64,000 nt of DNA from Stereum hirsutum FP-91666 SS1 (taxonomy: Eukaryota > Basidiomycota > Agaricomycetes > Russulales > Stereaceae): assembly GCF_000264905.1 (NCBI RefSeq), contig NW_006763131.1, positions 2,551,877 to 2,615,876 on the forward strand, given 5' to 3'. The position numbers and the translations under genes were made by a program. Below are positions 1 to 11,006 of this stretch, piece after piece (positions within the stretch are counted from its first letter, which is position 1; every line of letters starts with the position of its first letter). The notes under the pieces are model-generated. The model had not been told where the DNA came from. It made no database searches and saw nothing but the letters and a program-made list of their open reading frames with translations.

Positions 1-774
1 CTCTTCCTTTCCAAGGTGCGCACTCTTCTCGACCTCGGAGCTCCTTGTCTTTGACATCTCTCTAGTTGCCCGATCCAAATGCCGAGTCTTTCACGCACCA
101 GACTCTCCGAAAAGCAATGCTTGAGACGATCGCTACTCTGAACCGTCTAGGGGAGGAGGCTGGCATTACTCAGGTGTGTGTGGTTCATTCTGCACGGTCG
201 AGCGTTGCTTACCTCTCTTTGTATCGTTCAGCCTAGTCTCATGAACTTCTGCATCACGGACGGTGAAAGTGTTGTCGCTACTCGCTATGTCTCATCACGG
301 GAGGATGAAGCTGCTTCTCTGGTACGTTGGTTGCTTCGTTGTAGAGGGCGAGGTGTTGATTTCATACCCGGCTTCTAGTGGTTCTCTTCCGGTACTGCCT
401 TCAGCGAGTACGCAGAAGGTGGTCATTATAAAATGTCGAAAGCTGACAAGCGGGAGAACATCATCATGATTGCCAGCGAACCGCTAACGTTTGAGAAAGG
501 TGTGCTTGTTCGACCTACGCTTCGGCTATTTTATACTCATTTTCTGTATCCTCTAGCTGATTGGATGGAAATCAAGACCAACTACATGATCGTGATTACT
601 CCTAAAATGAACGTCCTCCAATTTCCCATCATAGACAAGTACTACGTTCCGCCATCCAACCCGGCATTCCTTGCAAGAGGGACAGACCTCGCTGCTGCTA
701 AAGGTCTTCTCGTTCCTACTAGTCGAACTGCGAACATCGACGGGGCCTCGGACACTTCAGATTCTTCCAGTTGA
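1..774 (+). CDS. DUG3: DUG3-type glutamine amidotransferase (3' part)
   Basis: Five exons are visible (1-15, 66-173, 232-321, 379-499, 557-774) and give the last 183 residues; the 5' part, including the N-terminal nucleophile cysteine of the class-II amidotransferase fold, lies outside the window. Recognisable family motifs are MNFCITDG, TRYVSSREDEAASL, WFSSGTAF, ASEPLTFEK and ADWMEIKTN, all typical of fungal Dug3. In yeast Dug3 works with Dug2 in the cytosol to cleave glutathione as an alternative to gamma-glutamyl transpeptidase. The C-terminus after the core is a short Ser/Asp-rich tail. All joins are GT-AG and keep phase. Confidence is high for the family and moderate for the exact role. 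Confidence 0.85.
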
Positions 775-1235
775 TCATGTTACTGGGCTGCCCCTTCTCT
801 GTTATTTCCGTGGATTTCGCTCTTGTTGTCTGTACATCATGTTTAAGTTATCAGCGTGTCTTGTCAGCTATACCATAGTACTTTGTGTATTTAATCTACT
901 TGCGGTTGCCATGCTATGGACGCAGAACACTACTATCATAATTCGCTCCATGTATCTCGAATCGCTCATTTCTAAGTATATCGTGGCCACTTTGACAGAC
1001 GGACGCCACAGTGGCGCACTCCAGAGACACAGGTCCGGCGGTAATGGCAATGCCCTTGTTTTCCGCTCGATGTCCGATTCGTCTGGGGCCCCTCAATGAC
1101 TGCATAAGCCTTGAGGCGACGGTGTCAAGGCACTGTGCAACAACTCTTGGCTAACTCTCCTTACTTCTTTCTTCCTTCATCTTTGGGCGCATTGGGCTTG
1201 TTCGTCACGGACTCGTTCACAACTCACGGTCCTCC
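775..1235. other. Intergenic, no gene seen
   Basis: This holds the 3' flank of the amidotransferase gene and the promoter of the next gene. Both strands contain only short open frames with no recognisable protein features. Confidence 0.5.
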
Positions 1236-2617
1236 ATGCCTGGGCCGTGGTTCTTATGGCGCTTCGTCACAAGCGGTGCAAAGTACGCCCTTTCACACCG
1301 ATTTCTTTAGTAAAAAGACATTCTAAAAAAACGAACGTGTTTCTGTCAGACTCTCTAACTTCCTCCAAGTGCTCATCTTCCTCCCGCTCACGCTCTCCAC
1401 ACTCTCCAAATCCGCATTCCTCCTGCTGTCACTCCTGATTTTCCTCCAATCCCTCATCCATGGCACCCTTCAATTCTTCTGGGGGTCATCTGTCCTTGCC
1501 GTCATGCAATTCCCCGTCCAACCATTCCTCCTCCTTGTCTGCTTCAACGTATTTTCAGAATCCGTGAGCCCATGGCTCCTCACGGCCGCGACGTACTGGG
1601 GTCGGCTCCTATATCTGTCCAGTCCACTATTCATCATTCTTGAAGGGATGTCGAGTTTGCTCGTGGTGCAAAAGATGGGTCAGGTTGGTAGAGACTTGGT
1701 GGGCGAAGGAGAGGCATACCAGTTTGGGCTGCTCATTGCGTCTGCAATGACCTATGTGGTGAGTTGGGCCAGTCTTTTGGGACCGAAAAGTGTCTGACCA
1801 GCGTAATTATCCAGGCTGCTGCATGGTGGATTGTCGTGGTGAGCTACTACTCGATGCTTGGAATTTTGAGCGATACTCAGTGGCAACCTTTGCAGGCATA
1901 TCCAGCGGCTGCCATGTCACCACTATCCTCCACTCTGCTCGGTGTGGCCCTGACCGCTTTCCTCTTCCTCACATTCATCGGATTCGCCCTCCGGCGCACC
2001 AATGTCATTGAATCGTCCGGACTTGCTCTCTTCATCGCTTACAATGTGTGGCTCTGTGGATTCGACCAGCATTCGTTCTCGGACCCGGCATCATCCTACG
2101 CGCCACTCCTGGGAAATATAATGCCACATCTTCAAACCCTGGTCAACTTCATCACCAATACGCTACCGAAGCCTCTGTTGGTCGCGTTGGTGTACAGGCT
2201 TTTTGTGTTGTTGTGTGCGGCGAGGATATTGCCTACAATAGGAGCGGATAGCTGGGAGACTGAGTATGGAGTCGATGAAGGTTGGGACGGCCGACCGGTA
2301 CGTCCATACCCTCTGATGCGGCCGTATTTTTTCGCTCACTCCCTCTTTCATAGACATCGAAACTGGCGCATGTGTTTCTAACATATCGACAGTCCATTCT
2401 GGTGACTGTGTATTCTCATCTTCTCCGTGAGTAAATTCCTTTGTGTTGATGATCGCCCATCATGGTCTAATATTATTTCCTCCTTGCAGTCCTCGACCAT
2501 TCATCCCAGATTTGGTGGCGCTGGATGAATATTTTTTTCACTATAATTGCGTGGAGTGTTGAGCTTCTCGTCAGCCCAGATGACGACGACATCGCGAAGG
2601 AGTGGAAGGTCGACTAA
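1236..2617 (+). CDS. ICE2: ICE2-family ER membrane protein
   Basis: Exons 1236-1282, 1350-1758, 1815-1838, 1896-2297, 2354-2426 and 2490-2617 give about 360 residues. The protein is almost wholly hydrophobic with roughly nine membrane segments. It begins MPGPWFLWRFVTSGAK and carries the family patterns SPLFIILEGMSSLLVVQ and YRQSILVTVYSHLLLLD followed by WWRWMN. Ice2 is an ER membrane protein that shapes cortical ER and regulates phospholipid synthesis in yeast. The 57-nt intron 1839-1895 is inferred: it is in frame and stop-free, so retention would add 19 residues, but it has a good donor and acceptor and removal fits the family better. The ATG at 1236 was chosen because it opens the conserved N-terminus. 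Confidence 0.82.
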
Positions 2618-2954
2618 TTTCGGACGGGGGCCACTCGGGGCGGTAGATGTGCTATTACTATTAGGACCTTACACCGATTCATGGGGCGTTTTCTCGGACA
2701 ATTCACGTATCTTAGTAACTATACGTGTCAACAATAATCGAATGACACGTAGCAAGTCCACTATTGTCGGCTTGCATACACAATTATATATCTGTGGCAT
2801 CGCTATAGGGAGTTGCAGGCGCCTGTAGGCGCTCTCGCACGCCACATTATTTAGGTAATCAATTTCCTTTTGAGGGAATCCTCGATTCCTCGAATGCGCG
2901 CCACAATTGTAGTTCCTGTAGGACCAACTACTAAAGTAGCGAGAATCTACTTGC
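2618..2954. other. Intergenic, promoter of BRCT gene
   Basis: No coding signal was seen. It contains a perfect 10-bp palindrome, CAGGCGCCTG, at 2816-2825 of unknown meaning. Confidence 0.4.
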
Positions 2955-5535
2955 ATGGCTGAATCTTCGCTCGCAGCAGCTCTACAGGCGCAAGCTCAGC
3001 GAGCTGCACAGCAGCCAAAAATATTTATCGATGTCTCTGGCAAAGCAATCCCTATATTCCTCAGCGTAGAGTTTATCAAAGACCGGACGAAGCTCGTCCG
3101 TCTGCTCACCGTCCGTCCTTTCCTCCGTGCTGTTCTATCTCTCCCATATATCTTATACTTTTGACCTATAGAGTCGCGGTGCCCGTGTATGCAAACGCAC
3201 GACAGATGCGCAGATTGTTCTCGTCAATGGAGAGACGAACAACGGCAGGAGGTTTGTCCGAGACAATGCAGCGGACAGGACGGTGCTGGACTACACGTGG
3301 ATCGACAAGTCTGTGGCGCAGGGCAGAGTTTTAATGGAACAGGACGGCTGGGGAGGCTGCTTGTTGGTGGATGACGGGGAACCTATTCCGGAAGGCGACG
3401 ATGACATGGATGTATATGATGAAGTGGAAGGAGGCGGAGATGACCCTGATGAGGAGCCGGTGAATGCCTCGGGGTGAGTTTATTACCCTGTCTTTCTTGT
3501 GCCTTTGTCGCGAACCGGTCTCACCGTCTCTTTTGTCTGAACATTATTTAAAGGAGCACAAAACCTCCATCGCGTGCTCGTCCATCATCTACTGCAGGAC
3601 CCTCCAGTCCCACCCGAAGCGGTCCGTTATCCTCGCCCCCACCAGCGCGAGGATCCTCCCATCTGTCCAACAGCCATCTGTCCTCCCCAACACCCACCGC
3701 TGACTCTCACATCCCAACACCCACTCAGACTTCCCAGATGCAAAACCAGTTCAATTTCCCGGGACAGTTCCCTCCCAACCAGTTCATGGGTCCTCCAATG
3801 AATGGGTTTCCTGCGAACGTCCCACCAGTCCAAGGGATGCCCCAATTTCCTCCCGGACAGTTTCCTCAGATGATGAACGGAATGCTACCTCCCAATTTTG
3901 CCCAATTCATACCACATCAACCACCACTGCAACATCCAAGCAGCTCAATCCCAGTCCCAGCAATCTATTCCACATACCCTAGGACGACCGCTACCCTTCA
4001 CATGTTACTCGAGACCGCTATCGCTGTAGCCCAGCATGATGGATTCGATCCTACACCATTCCATATCGCTTTGCTCAGCATCCCGAGGCTCGAAGCTTAT
4101 CCAGAGTATCCTACCGTTCCTCAACTGCCTGTTCCCCAGCTCCCTCAAGCCGCTCAAAACAGCACGCCACCATCTTCACCCGTTCCACAGGCCCATGCGC
4201 GTCCCCCTGCAACACCAGCCTCACAGCACACTCCCGCTAGGCCACCTATGTCCTCCACGAAGCCGAAGTCCCACACTCTCGAGGACGGTACGCCCGTCAT
4301 CGTCAAGAAAACTATTCCGAAGCGCCCTCGCCCTTCGGATCCAGGGCCTCAGCAAAATCAAACCCAAGCACGGAGCTCAACGTCGAAAGGGAAACAACCT
4401 GCGTCCGGTTCAACTTCGGCATCGGCACCTGTTGGCAAGAAACGCGGACGGCCTTCTAAGGTGAAGACATCGACAGGTGCATCACCCTCCACTTCGCGCG
4501 TAGCTCAGACGTCAGAGTCAGCTTCTACTTCCGCGCCTGTCAACGCCCGTGCGCCCGAGAATCTCTTCACAACTGCGAAGGGCCATCAGTTACGCTTCAT
4601 GATCCAAGTCGAAGTCAAGAAGAGGCCCGAGTATCTTCAGAAGATCAGAGTACGTTGATCTCGTCGCATCTCGCCGTCTCAATGCTTTCTCTATCTGTGC
4701 TAAATATCCTTTCCTTTATACAGAATTACGGTGCTAAGATTATCGCGGGTATCGAGAAGGCGCACTACGCCGTCCTGAACCCGAATACGACGCCGTACCG
4801 CGACTACTGCGACATAGCTCGGCGAAACAAGGTTCCCGTCGTTCACCCTGCTTTCATTAATGAGTGTATCTCCCAGGGCCGTCTGGTGGATCCTAAGGAT
4901 TTCCCGTTGGATCCGCCTACGCAGAAGAAACCTGGGCGTCAATCGGGCAACTTCATCTCATTCCAAAGAGGTGGGCGAAGGCGTGCTGACGACGATGGTG
5001 AAGAACAAGAGGAACAAGAGGAACAAGAGGAGGAGGATGCCGGTGAGGATGCGGAGATGGACGACGGAGAAGGCATGGAGGTGGATGAGGATGAAGAGGA
5101 TGAGGAAGAACAAGAAGAAGAGGTGCAGGAGGTCCAGGCCGGGTTGGACAATTCGACGGCTCCTGAACAGAGCATCGCCAATGCGCCCCAGGCGGACGAG
5201 GGCGAGAACCCTGCCAAGAAGCCGCAACTGTCTCCGGCAGCACAGAAGGATCTGAACGAAGACTTCGAGATTATTGTCGAGTTCTTGTTGTCGGACCAGT
5301 CTGACGGGGCCACAGATGCGCAAGTCTTCGCTATGTTGGAAGAAAAGGTGAGTCTTACCACGTGATGCTCAATTTCGTCGGTCGATTGACAATGTTATTT
5401 CAGGCCACTTGCAAAACACAACCTTCCTGGCTTGTATTTTTGGAGGAATACGGTTCCGAAGTCGAACAGGCAGTGACCCGCAGGGCGGAGGAACAGAATG
5501 CGAACGCCCAGATCAAGACGTCCCCACCGTTGTGA
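2955..5535 (+). CDS. Two-BRCT protein with Rap1-type N-terminal BRCT
   Basis: Exons 2955-3110, 3172-3473, 3554-4649, 4724-5347 and 5404-5535 encode 769 residues. Residues about 20-110 form a BRCT domain (IFIDVSGKAIPIFLS ... GRRFVRDNAADRTVLDYTWI) of the kind found at the N-terminus of fungal Rap1. A long Pro/Gln/Ser-rich disordered region follows, with basic AT-hook-like KKRGRPSK near residue 415. A second BRCT lies at about 465-560 (KIIAGIEKAHYAVLNP ... VVHPAFINECISQGRLVD), then a strongly acidic Glu/Asp stretch and a helical C-terminus. No Myb domain was found, unlike the clear RAP1 gene at 58113-60152. It may be a Rap1-like paralogue or another chromatin or repair BRCT protein; I do not assign a symbol. 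The first donor, GTCCGT, is slightly unusual. Confidence 0.75.
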
Positions 5536-5744
5536 ATCTCGCAGACTTTCTGAGGCCATTGAAACCACCTAATTTTCTTGACCCACCGTGATGGACTTTT
5601 CCGAATGGGATGGTTCCTATGTGTTCTGTACTTCTTGTCTGTACTTTGTTCTTGAACAACGGTCGAGCGGCCCTTTGCCTCCGCACTGTATGAAAGAGGG
5701 AAATAAGATCTGTAACAAACTGCTGAGATTGGTTATGTCTAAGG

Positions 5745-6438
5745 CTAAGCGGACGTAACGGCGGCGGTCGGAGCTGCAGGACCTGCAGCTTGTGGTGGCT
5801 CGTGCTTGAAGAACCGCCTCCGTCTCTCCTCGAACGACAACGACGATGTATCTCCCTGCAGCGACTCCCCGGTGTACTCGAATGTCCCCACAAGGGCTGC
5901 AAGGACAGCGCAGGAGCCGACGGCCATTGGCAGAGAACGTGCTGGATAAGATATGGCAGAGGGCGATGAATGGGCCGTCAGCGAATTCGACTCTGGGGTG
6001 TGGGGGTAACGTGAACATACATCGTATGCCGGCCAAAAATCCAGCAGCACAACCACCCGCAACACCGTTCAGAGAGTCATCTACCTGCCTCGTATTCGCC
6101 ACTACGCTCCGTGTCCCTGCGAAAGTCGCACCCATCGCGGCTGAGGAACGCGTTCATGCACACATCAGACCGACGCATTTGTCCAAAGATTCTTCCTTTA
6201 GCAAGGGACTTAATCGTGATGCATAAGACCTGAGGCACGCACCAAAAAAGCCAATGGTCCCTCCGCTCCTCGTGAAAAAGCCTGCTGCTCCTTGGTTGTG
6301 CGCTCCGAGTGCGTTCTGGATGGTACTGACGAAGGCGCCGACCATGGTGGCTTGAAGAGCGGCAGCGGCGGTGTAGCGGACAGTGGGTTTTTCTTCATAT
6401 GTGGGGGCGCTGCCCCCTGAGGTAGGTTCGGGCGCCAT
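5745..6438 (-). CDS. Complex I 21-kDa (B14.7/NDUFA11-like, Tim17 family) subunit
   Basis: Exons 6438-6243, 6140-6021 and 5941-5745 encode 170 residues. The chain has a short N-terminus, then Tim17-family membrane helices rich in Gly/Ala (AAAALQATMVGAFVSTIQNA, GATFAGTRSVVANTR, VAGGCAAGFLAGIRS) and a charged tail (FEERRRRFFKHEPPQ). This matches the fungal NADH:ubiquinone oxidoreductase 21.3-kDa subunit, an accessory membrane-arm subunit of mitochondrial complex I. Tim17, Tim22 and Tim23 share the fold, but the RSVVANTRQVDD segment and length favour the complex I subunit. It runs convergently with the BRCT gene, with 209 bases between the stop codons. Confidence 0.75.
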
Positions 6439-7059
6439 AACTGACGGCGCGAAGGTCGATATAGACGATGACGGTGGAGGGACTTGCAACTTGGCTGAAC
6501 GCACTGGCAGGGCAAGTCGGACTCGGAGGTTGCTCCCGGGTTATGGACTGCCTATTTGGGATGGGTGGCGAAGTGGCGCGTACTCTCGTGCAAAGCGTGC
6601 AGGATGAACTACCAATCGCAAAGAGTCATTTTGTCTGCCTCATGTTTGAACGAATACTTACTCTCGAAACAGCTTGTAGTTTCGACCGCACGATTGAGGT
6701 TGATGATGTGTCTCACGAGTCACACAATAAACGATCTCCCAGACTCTAAGCACTCTGATTCTAAACAGCACGACAAAGAATGACGAAAAAATGCGGATCA
6801 ACGCACGAGGCAAAAGTCGGGCGTAGAAATAAGAAAAGAAGAGTACAAAACAACGTCCATCTCGCAAGCAAGAGTGTGTAGGAACCAGCGTCCATCATCA
6901 ATGCACTAACTGAAACGTCCGTAATAACTCGATCATCGATAAAATGCCGATAAGTCAAGCTGCCTCCTCTCTCCGAGACGTCAGAACACCTAAGAATGTG
7001 AGTAAGACAAGTTAGATCGAGAAAGATCAACTAGGAGGATCGCATTGATAACTTACCGT
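6439..7059. other. Intergenic between two minus-strand genes
   Basis: This holds the promoter of the complex I subunit gene and the 3' leader of the repeat-peptide gene, including a probable 3'-UTR intron at 7056-6990. A plus-strand open frame near 6468-6749 has no recognisable features. Confidence 0.4.
6990..7056 (-). other. Probable 3'-UTR intron of the repeat-peptide gene
   Basis: Three bases after the TGA stop the minus strand reads GTAAGTT and, 67 nt later, CATTCTTAG. Length, donor and acceptor match the coding introns of this region. Confidence 0.5.
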
Positions 7060-7926
7060 TCAGAAGAGCTCAATGGTGCCGTCAGGCGACTTCGTCGCAG
7101 ACTGAGCTGGAATAGTGTTGACGCTCATCGGCTCCCGTTTACCGAAGAGTTCGATGGTGCCGTCGGGCGACTTTGTTGCAGACTGAGCGGGGATGGTGTT
7201 AACGCTCATTGGGTCGCGTTTGCTGAACAGTTCGATGGTCCCGTCTGGTGACTTTGTCGCAGACTGAGCTGGAATAGTGTTAACGCTCATCGGCTCTCGT
7301 TTGCCGAAGAGCTCGATGGTGCCGTCGGGCGACTTTGTCGCAGACTGTGCGGGGATGGTGTTAACGCTCATAGGGTCGCGTTTGCTGAACAGTTCGATGG
7401 TCCCGTCTGGTGACTTTGTCGCGGACTGAGCAGGGATAGTGTTAACGCTCATTGGGTCGCGCTTGCCGAACAGTTCGATGGTCCCGTCTGGTGATTTGGT
7501 TGCAGACTGAGCGGGAATAGTGTTGACACTCATAGGGTCGCGCTTGCCGAATAGTTCGATGGTACCATCTGGCGACTTCGTCGCAGATTGAGCTGGGATA
7601 GTGTTAACGCTCATCGGTTCCCGTTTACCGAAGAGTTCGATGGTGCCATCGGGCGACTTTGTCGCAGATTGCGCGGGGATGGTGTTAACGTCGCGCTTGA
7701 CATACGCAGGGATGATATCAAGGGGAGCGAAGTCCGGCTCGCGTTTGGCACCGCCAGCATGCTACACAGAAATAAATTGGTCAGTGACTTTGATGGAAGT
7801 GTGGGAATGTGATGGACATACGCCGACGCGGCCTTTGCTTGCGGGCATGGGCATCGGTGCGGCAGCAACCTGGCCGACAAAAACGACCGCCAGCGCGGAG
7901 AAGAGGGAGAGGCGAGAAAAGAACAT
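7060..7926 (-). CDS. Secreted Kex2-processed repeat peptide precursor (KEP type)
   Basis: Exons 7926-7822 and 7761-7060 encode 268 residues. Residues 1-23 are a clear signal peptide (MFFSRLSLFSALAVVFVG, then QVAAA). A short pro-segment contains Lys-Arg sites at 41-42 and 57-58. From residue 59 there is one short copy (24 residues) followed by seven copies of a 27-residue unit; the last stops after ELF without Lys-Arg. Each full unit reads D/E-PMSVNTIPAQSATK, then SPDGTIELF, then G/S-KR. Lys-Arg is the cleavage signal of the Golgi protease Kex2, so maturation should release about seven near-identical 25-residue peptides after dibasic trimming. The layout matches fungal Kex2-processed repeat proteins and alpha-factor-type precursors. 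No CaaX box is present, so it is not a basidiomycete farnesylated pheromone. The peptide itself I do not recognise. Confidence 0.85.
7063..7692 (-). repeat. 81-bp in-frame tandem repeat, about 7.7 copies
   Basis: The repeat units of the precursor have an 81-base period. Copies differ at many third codon positions (for example GTC/GTT and GCG/GCT) yet encode almost the same peptide; only D/E at the first position and G/S before KR vary. The first copy lacks the PMS triplet and the last lacks the KR site. Confidence 0.9.
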
Positions 7927-8374
7927 GGTATTGTCGATGCAAAGGGTATCAGGTCGTGAGAGCGAGTGCTATGTGTGTGCTGAAGGAAAGGAGGTTCCAA
8001 GGTCGTCCTGCGGCCTGTGCAAAATGAACGTTGAAAGAAGCTGCGGGGAACAAAACATATGACATGTCAGTACTAGGCGACATAATGAAATGTGATGAGC
8101 ATATGCCAAGGAAGGATACGGACAAAGAGAAAGGGATCCAAAGGGTTGTGGGGAAGAAGGAAGGAGGAACCTGACGAGCTCGAGCTGAGGCTCAATATAT
8201 ACTCCCAGAGCTGTTCCGGCAGATCGTCACCATTGTTACCAACGCGACCGACTCCCCGGGTCCCCCGCGCCTATATTTGGACCTATCAGAAATTTCGCCG
8301 TCGCCGACGCTCATTGGCTCACGCTCCTCACCCCTCTCATTCGCCACAACCTCCATCCTATTCACCCTCCAACC
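7927..8374. other. Divergent promoter of repeat-peptide gene and ESF1
   Basis: The region holds a TATA-like run on the minus strand at about 8194-8202 (AGTATATATT), 270 bases upstream of the repeat-peptide start, and a CATTGGCT (reverse CCAAT) near 8309 on the ESF1 side. No coding signal was seen. Confidence 0.35.
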
Positions 8375-10781
8375 ATGTCCGACCCTCGATTCGCGAGGCT
8401 CCACTCAGACCCAAGATTTCGTCGTCCAAAGAAACAACAATTCAAGGTCGCTGTAGACGATCGCTTCAAGAGCGTCTTCGAGGACGACAAGAAGGGAAAG
8501 AAAAAGGGCAAGAGCAGTGCGTGTGCCAACCATCCCTTTGATTGGGTACCTGCCTTGCTGATGAGTATATACCCGTTGGACCTTGGCAGATGCGCGCGTT
8601 GACAAGTATGGCCGTACACTCTCCGACTCGCACGACAAGGACAATCTTCGCCGCTTCTACCGCCTTGAGAAGGAAGAAGAAGAAGAAGTCCATGCTGGTC
8701 CTGACTATGCTCGTGGAGAGGGCCTAGTCGAATCCTCTGACGAGGAAGACGACGAACAGCAAGGAGACGACGACGACTCTGATGCGGGTGGTCCTGTCAC
8801 TCTTGGCCGTGATCCATCTAAGCCAATAAGAGTAGACGATGCTGACCTAGAGATTGATCTTGACGAGGATAACTTTGCGGATCTCGATGCTCAGGCTGAA
8901 GCTTACTCGAAGTCTGCCCCTCAGGACGAAGATAATCAGGACGAAACAGAACGCACAACGCGAATCGCTGTCGTTAATCTCGACTGGGACCACATTCGGG
9001 CCGTACACTTGTACAGAATCTTCAACTCGATAGTCTCACCTGCTCCTGCCCACGCATCCTCCTCGAAGGCTACCTCGAGCTCTATCCGCGGGAAGGTCCT
9101 GAATGTTCGTGTTTATCCCAGTCAATTCGGCAAGGAGAGGATGGAGAAAGAGGAGAGGGAAGGGCCCCCGGTGGAGTTGTTCAAGAAACGGGTCGACGAG
9201 GACGAAGAAGTGAATGAGACCAATATCTACGAGACTGGCGATGCAGACGAATACGATGCGGATGCATTGCGTAAATATCAGTTGGAGCGGCTGAGGTATG
9301 CTCTCCTGTTCCTATTACAATCCGTTCTATCTGACCATGTACTTCAGGTATTACTATGCTATTGTCGAATGCGATTCAGTGCAGACCGCTTCGCATGTCT
9401 ACAACGAGCTGCAGGGCACAGAGCTCGAACGGTCTGCGAACGTCTTCGATCTCAGCTTCGTTCCGGCCGACATGACTTTCGAGGACGACTTCCGGTACGT
9501 TTGTCTCTTCTGGACTACGACTAATTCTTAATCTGGCCTTACTACAGAGACGAGGCCACTGCTGCCGACCTCACTGCTGATGCCAGTTACAAAGGTCTCG
9601 ACTTTGTGACGGACGTGAGTACAATAGTGCTATCATCTTCTATTCCCGTATCTTAATGCGCGTTTCCGTTCAGGCTCTTCGTCATTCAAAAGTCAAGTTA
9701 ACCTGGGATCAAGACGACCCCGAGCGTAACCGCGTCACACGACGAGCTCTATCCCGCAAAGAAATCGAAGAGAACGACTTCCGAGCCTATATCGCCTCTT
9801 CCTCCGATTCCGAACCGGAAACCTCTGTGGCCGCTGTGGGCAATAATAAGACCATGGAGCGGGATAAATTGCGCGCGCTTTTACTTGGAGGAGGCGGGAA
9901 TGATATGCCGGAGGGATGGGGTGGTGGGGATAGGGATGGAGGGGATGGCAAAGACGGCGAGGTGGATATGGAGGTGACGTTCATGCCGGCATTGAGTGGG
10001 ACGAAGGAGGGAGATGAGACGACGCTGGACAAGTATCAGAGGAAGATCAGGGAGAAGCGGAAGAAGAGAAAGGCCGAACAGAAGGGTAAGGGTGATAGTG
10101 AGGAGGAGGCCGAGTCCGCGAAGAACAAAGTCGCGGCGGATGACTTCTTTGGCGATAGTGGGGAGGAAGACGCTGCCGTTGAGACTTCAGACAAGCACAA
10201 GAAGGACAAGGGGAAGGACAAGAAGAAGAAGGGGAAGAAGCTCGCCGAAGAGGAGGAGGAGGAACGTGGGCCGTCGACGAAGGAGGAACTTGCGCTACTT
10301 GTTGGTGCGGACGTTCTGAACTCGGAGCCTCAACATTTCGACATGAAGGCCGTACTCAAGGCTGAGAAGAAGAAGGGAAAGAAGGCCAGGAAGGGGAAGA
10401 AAGGGAAGGGTGATGACGAGGGTGATAACGAGTTGCAGGAGGACTTCCAGCTGGACGTCACGGATGATCGATTCAAAGCGTTGTATGAGGATCATCAATT
10501 CGCCATTGATCCAAGCCATCCTCAGTACGTCCTCGCGTCCCCTATTTCCGTAAATTTACTGATGAACCTTCCTCCACAGCTTCAAAAAGACGAAGTCTAT
10601 GTCTGCCCTGCTGCAAGAGCGGACTAAACGAAACAAAAATCGGTCGGGTGACCGTGATGACATTGGGTCGAAAACGGCAGGGGAGTCTGGCGAGGGCCAG
10701 AGTCTCCAGAGTCTTGTCGAGAGCGTCAAGCGGAAAAGTGCGGTTGCAGAAGGTCGCACTGGGAAGAGGCAGAAGTTGTGA
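8375..10781 (+). CDS. ESF1: Pre-rRNA processing protein ESF1
   Basis: Exons 8375-8516, 8590-9295, 9348-9494, 9548-9614, 9674-10524 and 10580-10781 encode 704 residues. The N-terminal MSDPRFARLHSDPRFRRPKK and FKVAVDDRFKSVFED are hallmark Esf1 sequences. The NUC153 motif comes near the C-terminus (DVTDDRFKALYEDHQFAIDP). Between them are a conserved globular core (IAVVNLDWDHIRAVHLYRIF, YYAIVECDSVQTASHVYNEL, FRDEATA) and long Lys/Glu-rich charged stretches typical of nucleolar proteins. Esf1 binds pre-rRNA and is needed for 18S rRNA maturation in the SSU processome. The ATG at 8375 starts the conserved N-terminus directly. Confidence 0.93.
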
Positions 10782-11006
10782 TCCTTGTACCACTCTCCTT
10801 TTGATGCTAAGTCGTTGCGACCCATCGTGAAGATAGCATTCTCGCTCCACGAAGTTTCAGGTCTATCTTTCGGCAAAGATATACAAGACAGCATGCGATA
10901 GCAATTCGAGCATATACACCACATTCAAGCACAATACATTGGGTGATACTTCTTGGCCACTTCACTTCGATCAGGCTAGAGATACATGAAAAACGAGAAC
11001 GTCCAC

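Noticed and set aside
4939..5361. Minus-strand serine-rich open frame opposite the BRCT gene
   Set aside because: It is the antisense of the Glu/Asp-rich region; GAG/GAA runs read backwards as CTC/TTC.
7063..7692. Regular 81-bp repeats as a CRISPR or satellite array
   Set aside because: The period is a multiple of three, the units are in frame behind a signal peptide and there are no unique spacers; it is a coding repeat.
7588..8062. Plus-strand open frames opposite the repeat-peptide gene
   Set aside because: They are antisense shadows of the repeats and promoter, with no motif, while the minus strand has a signal peptide and Kex2 sites.
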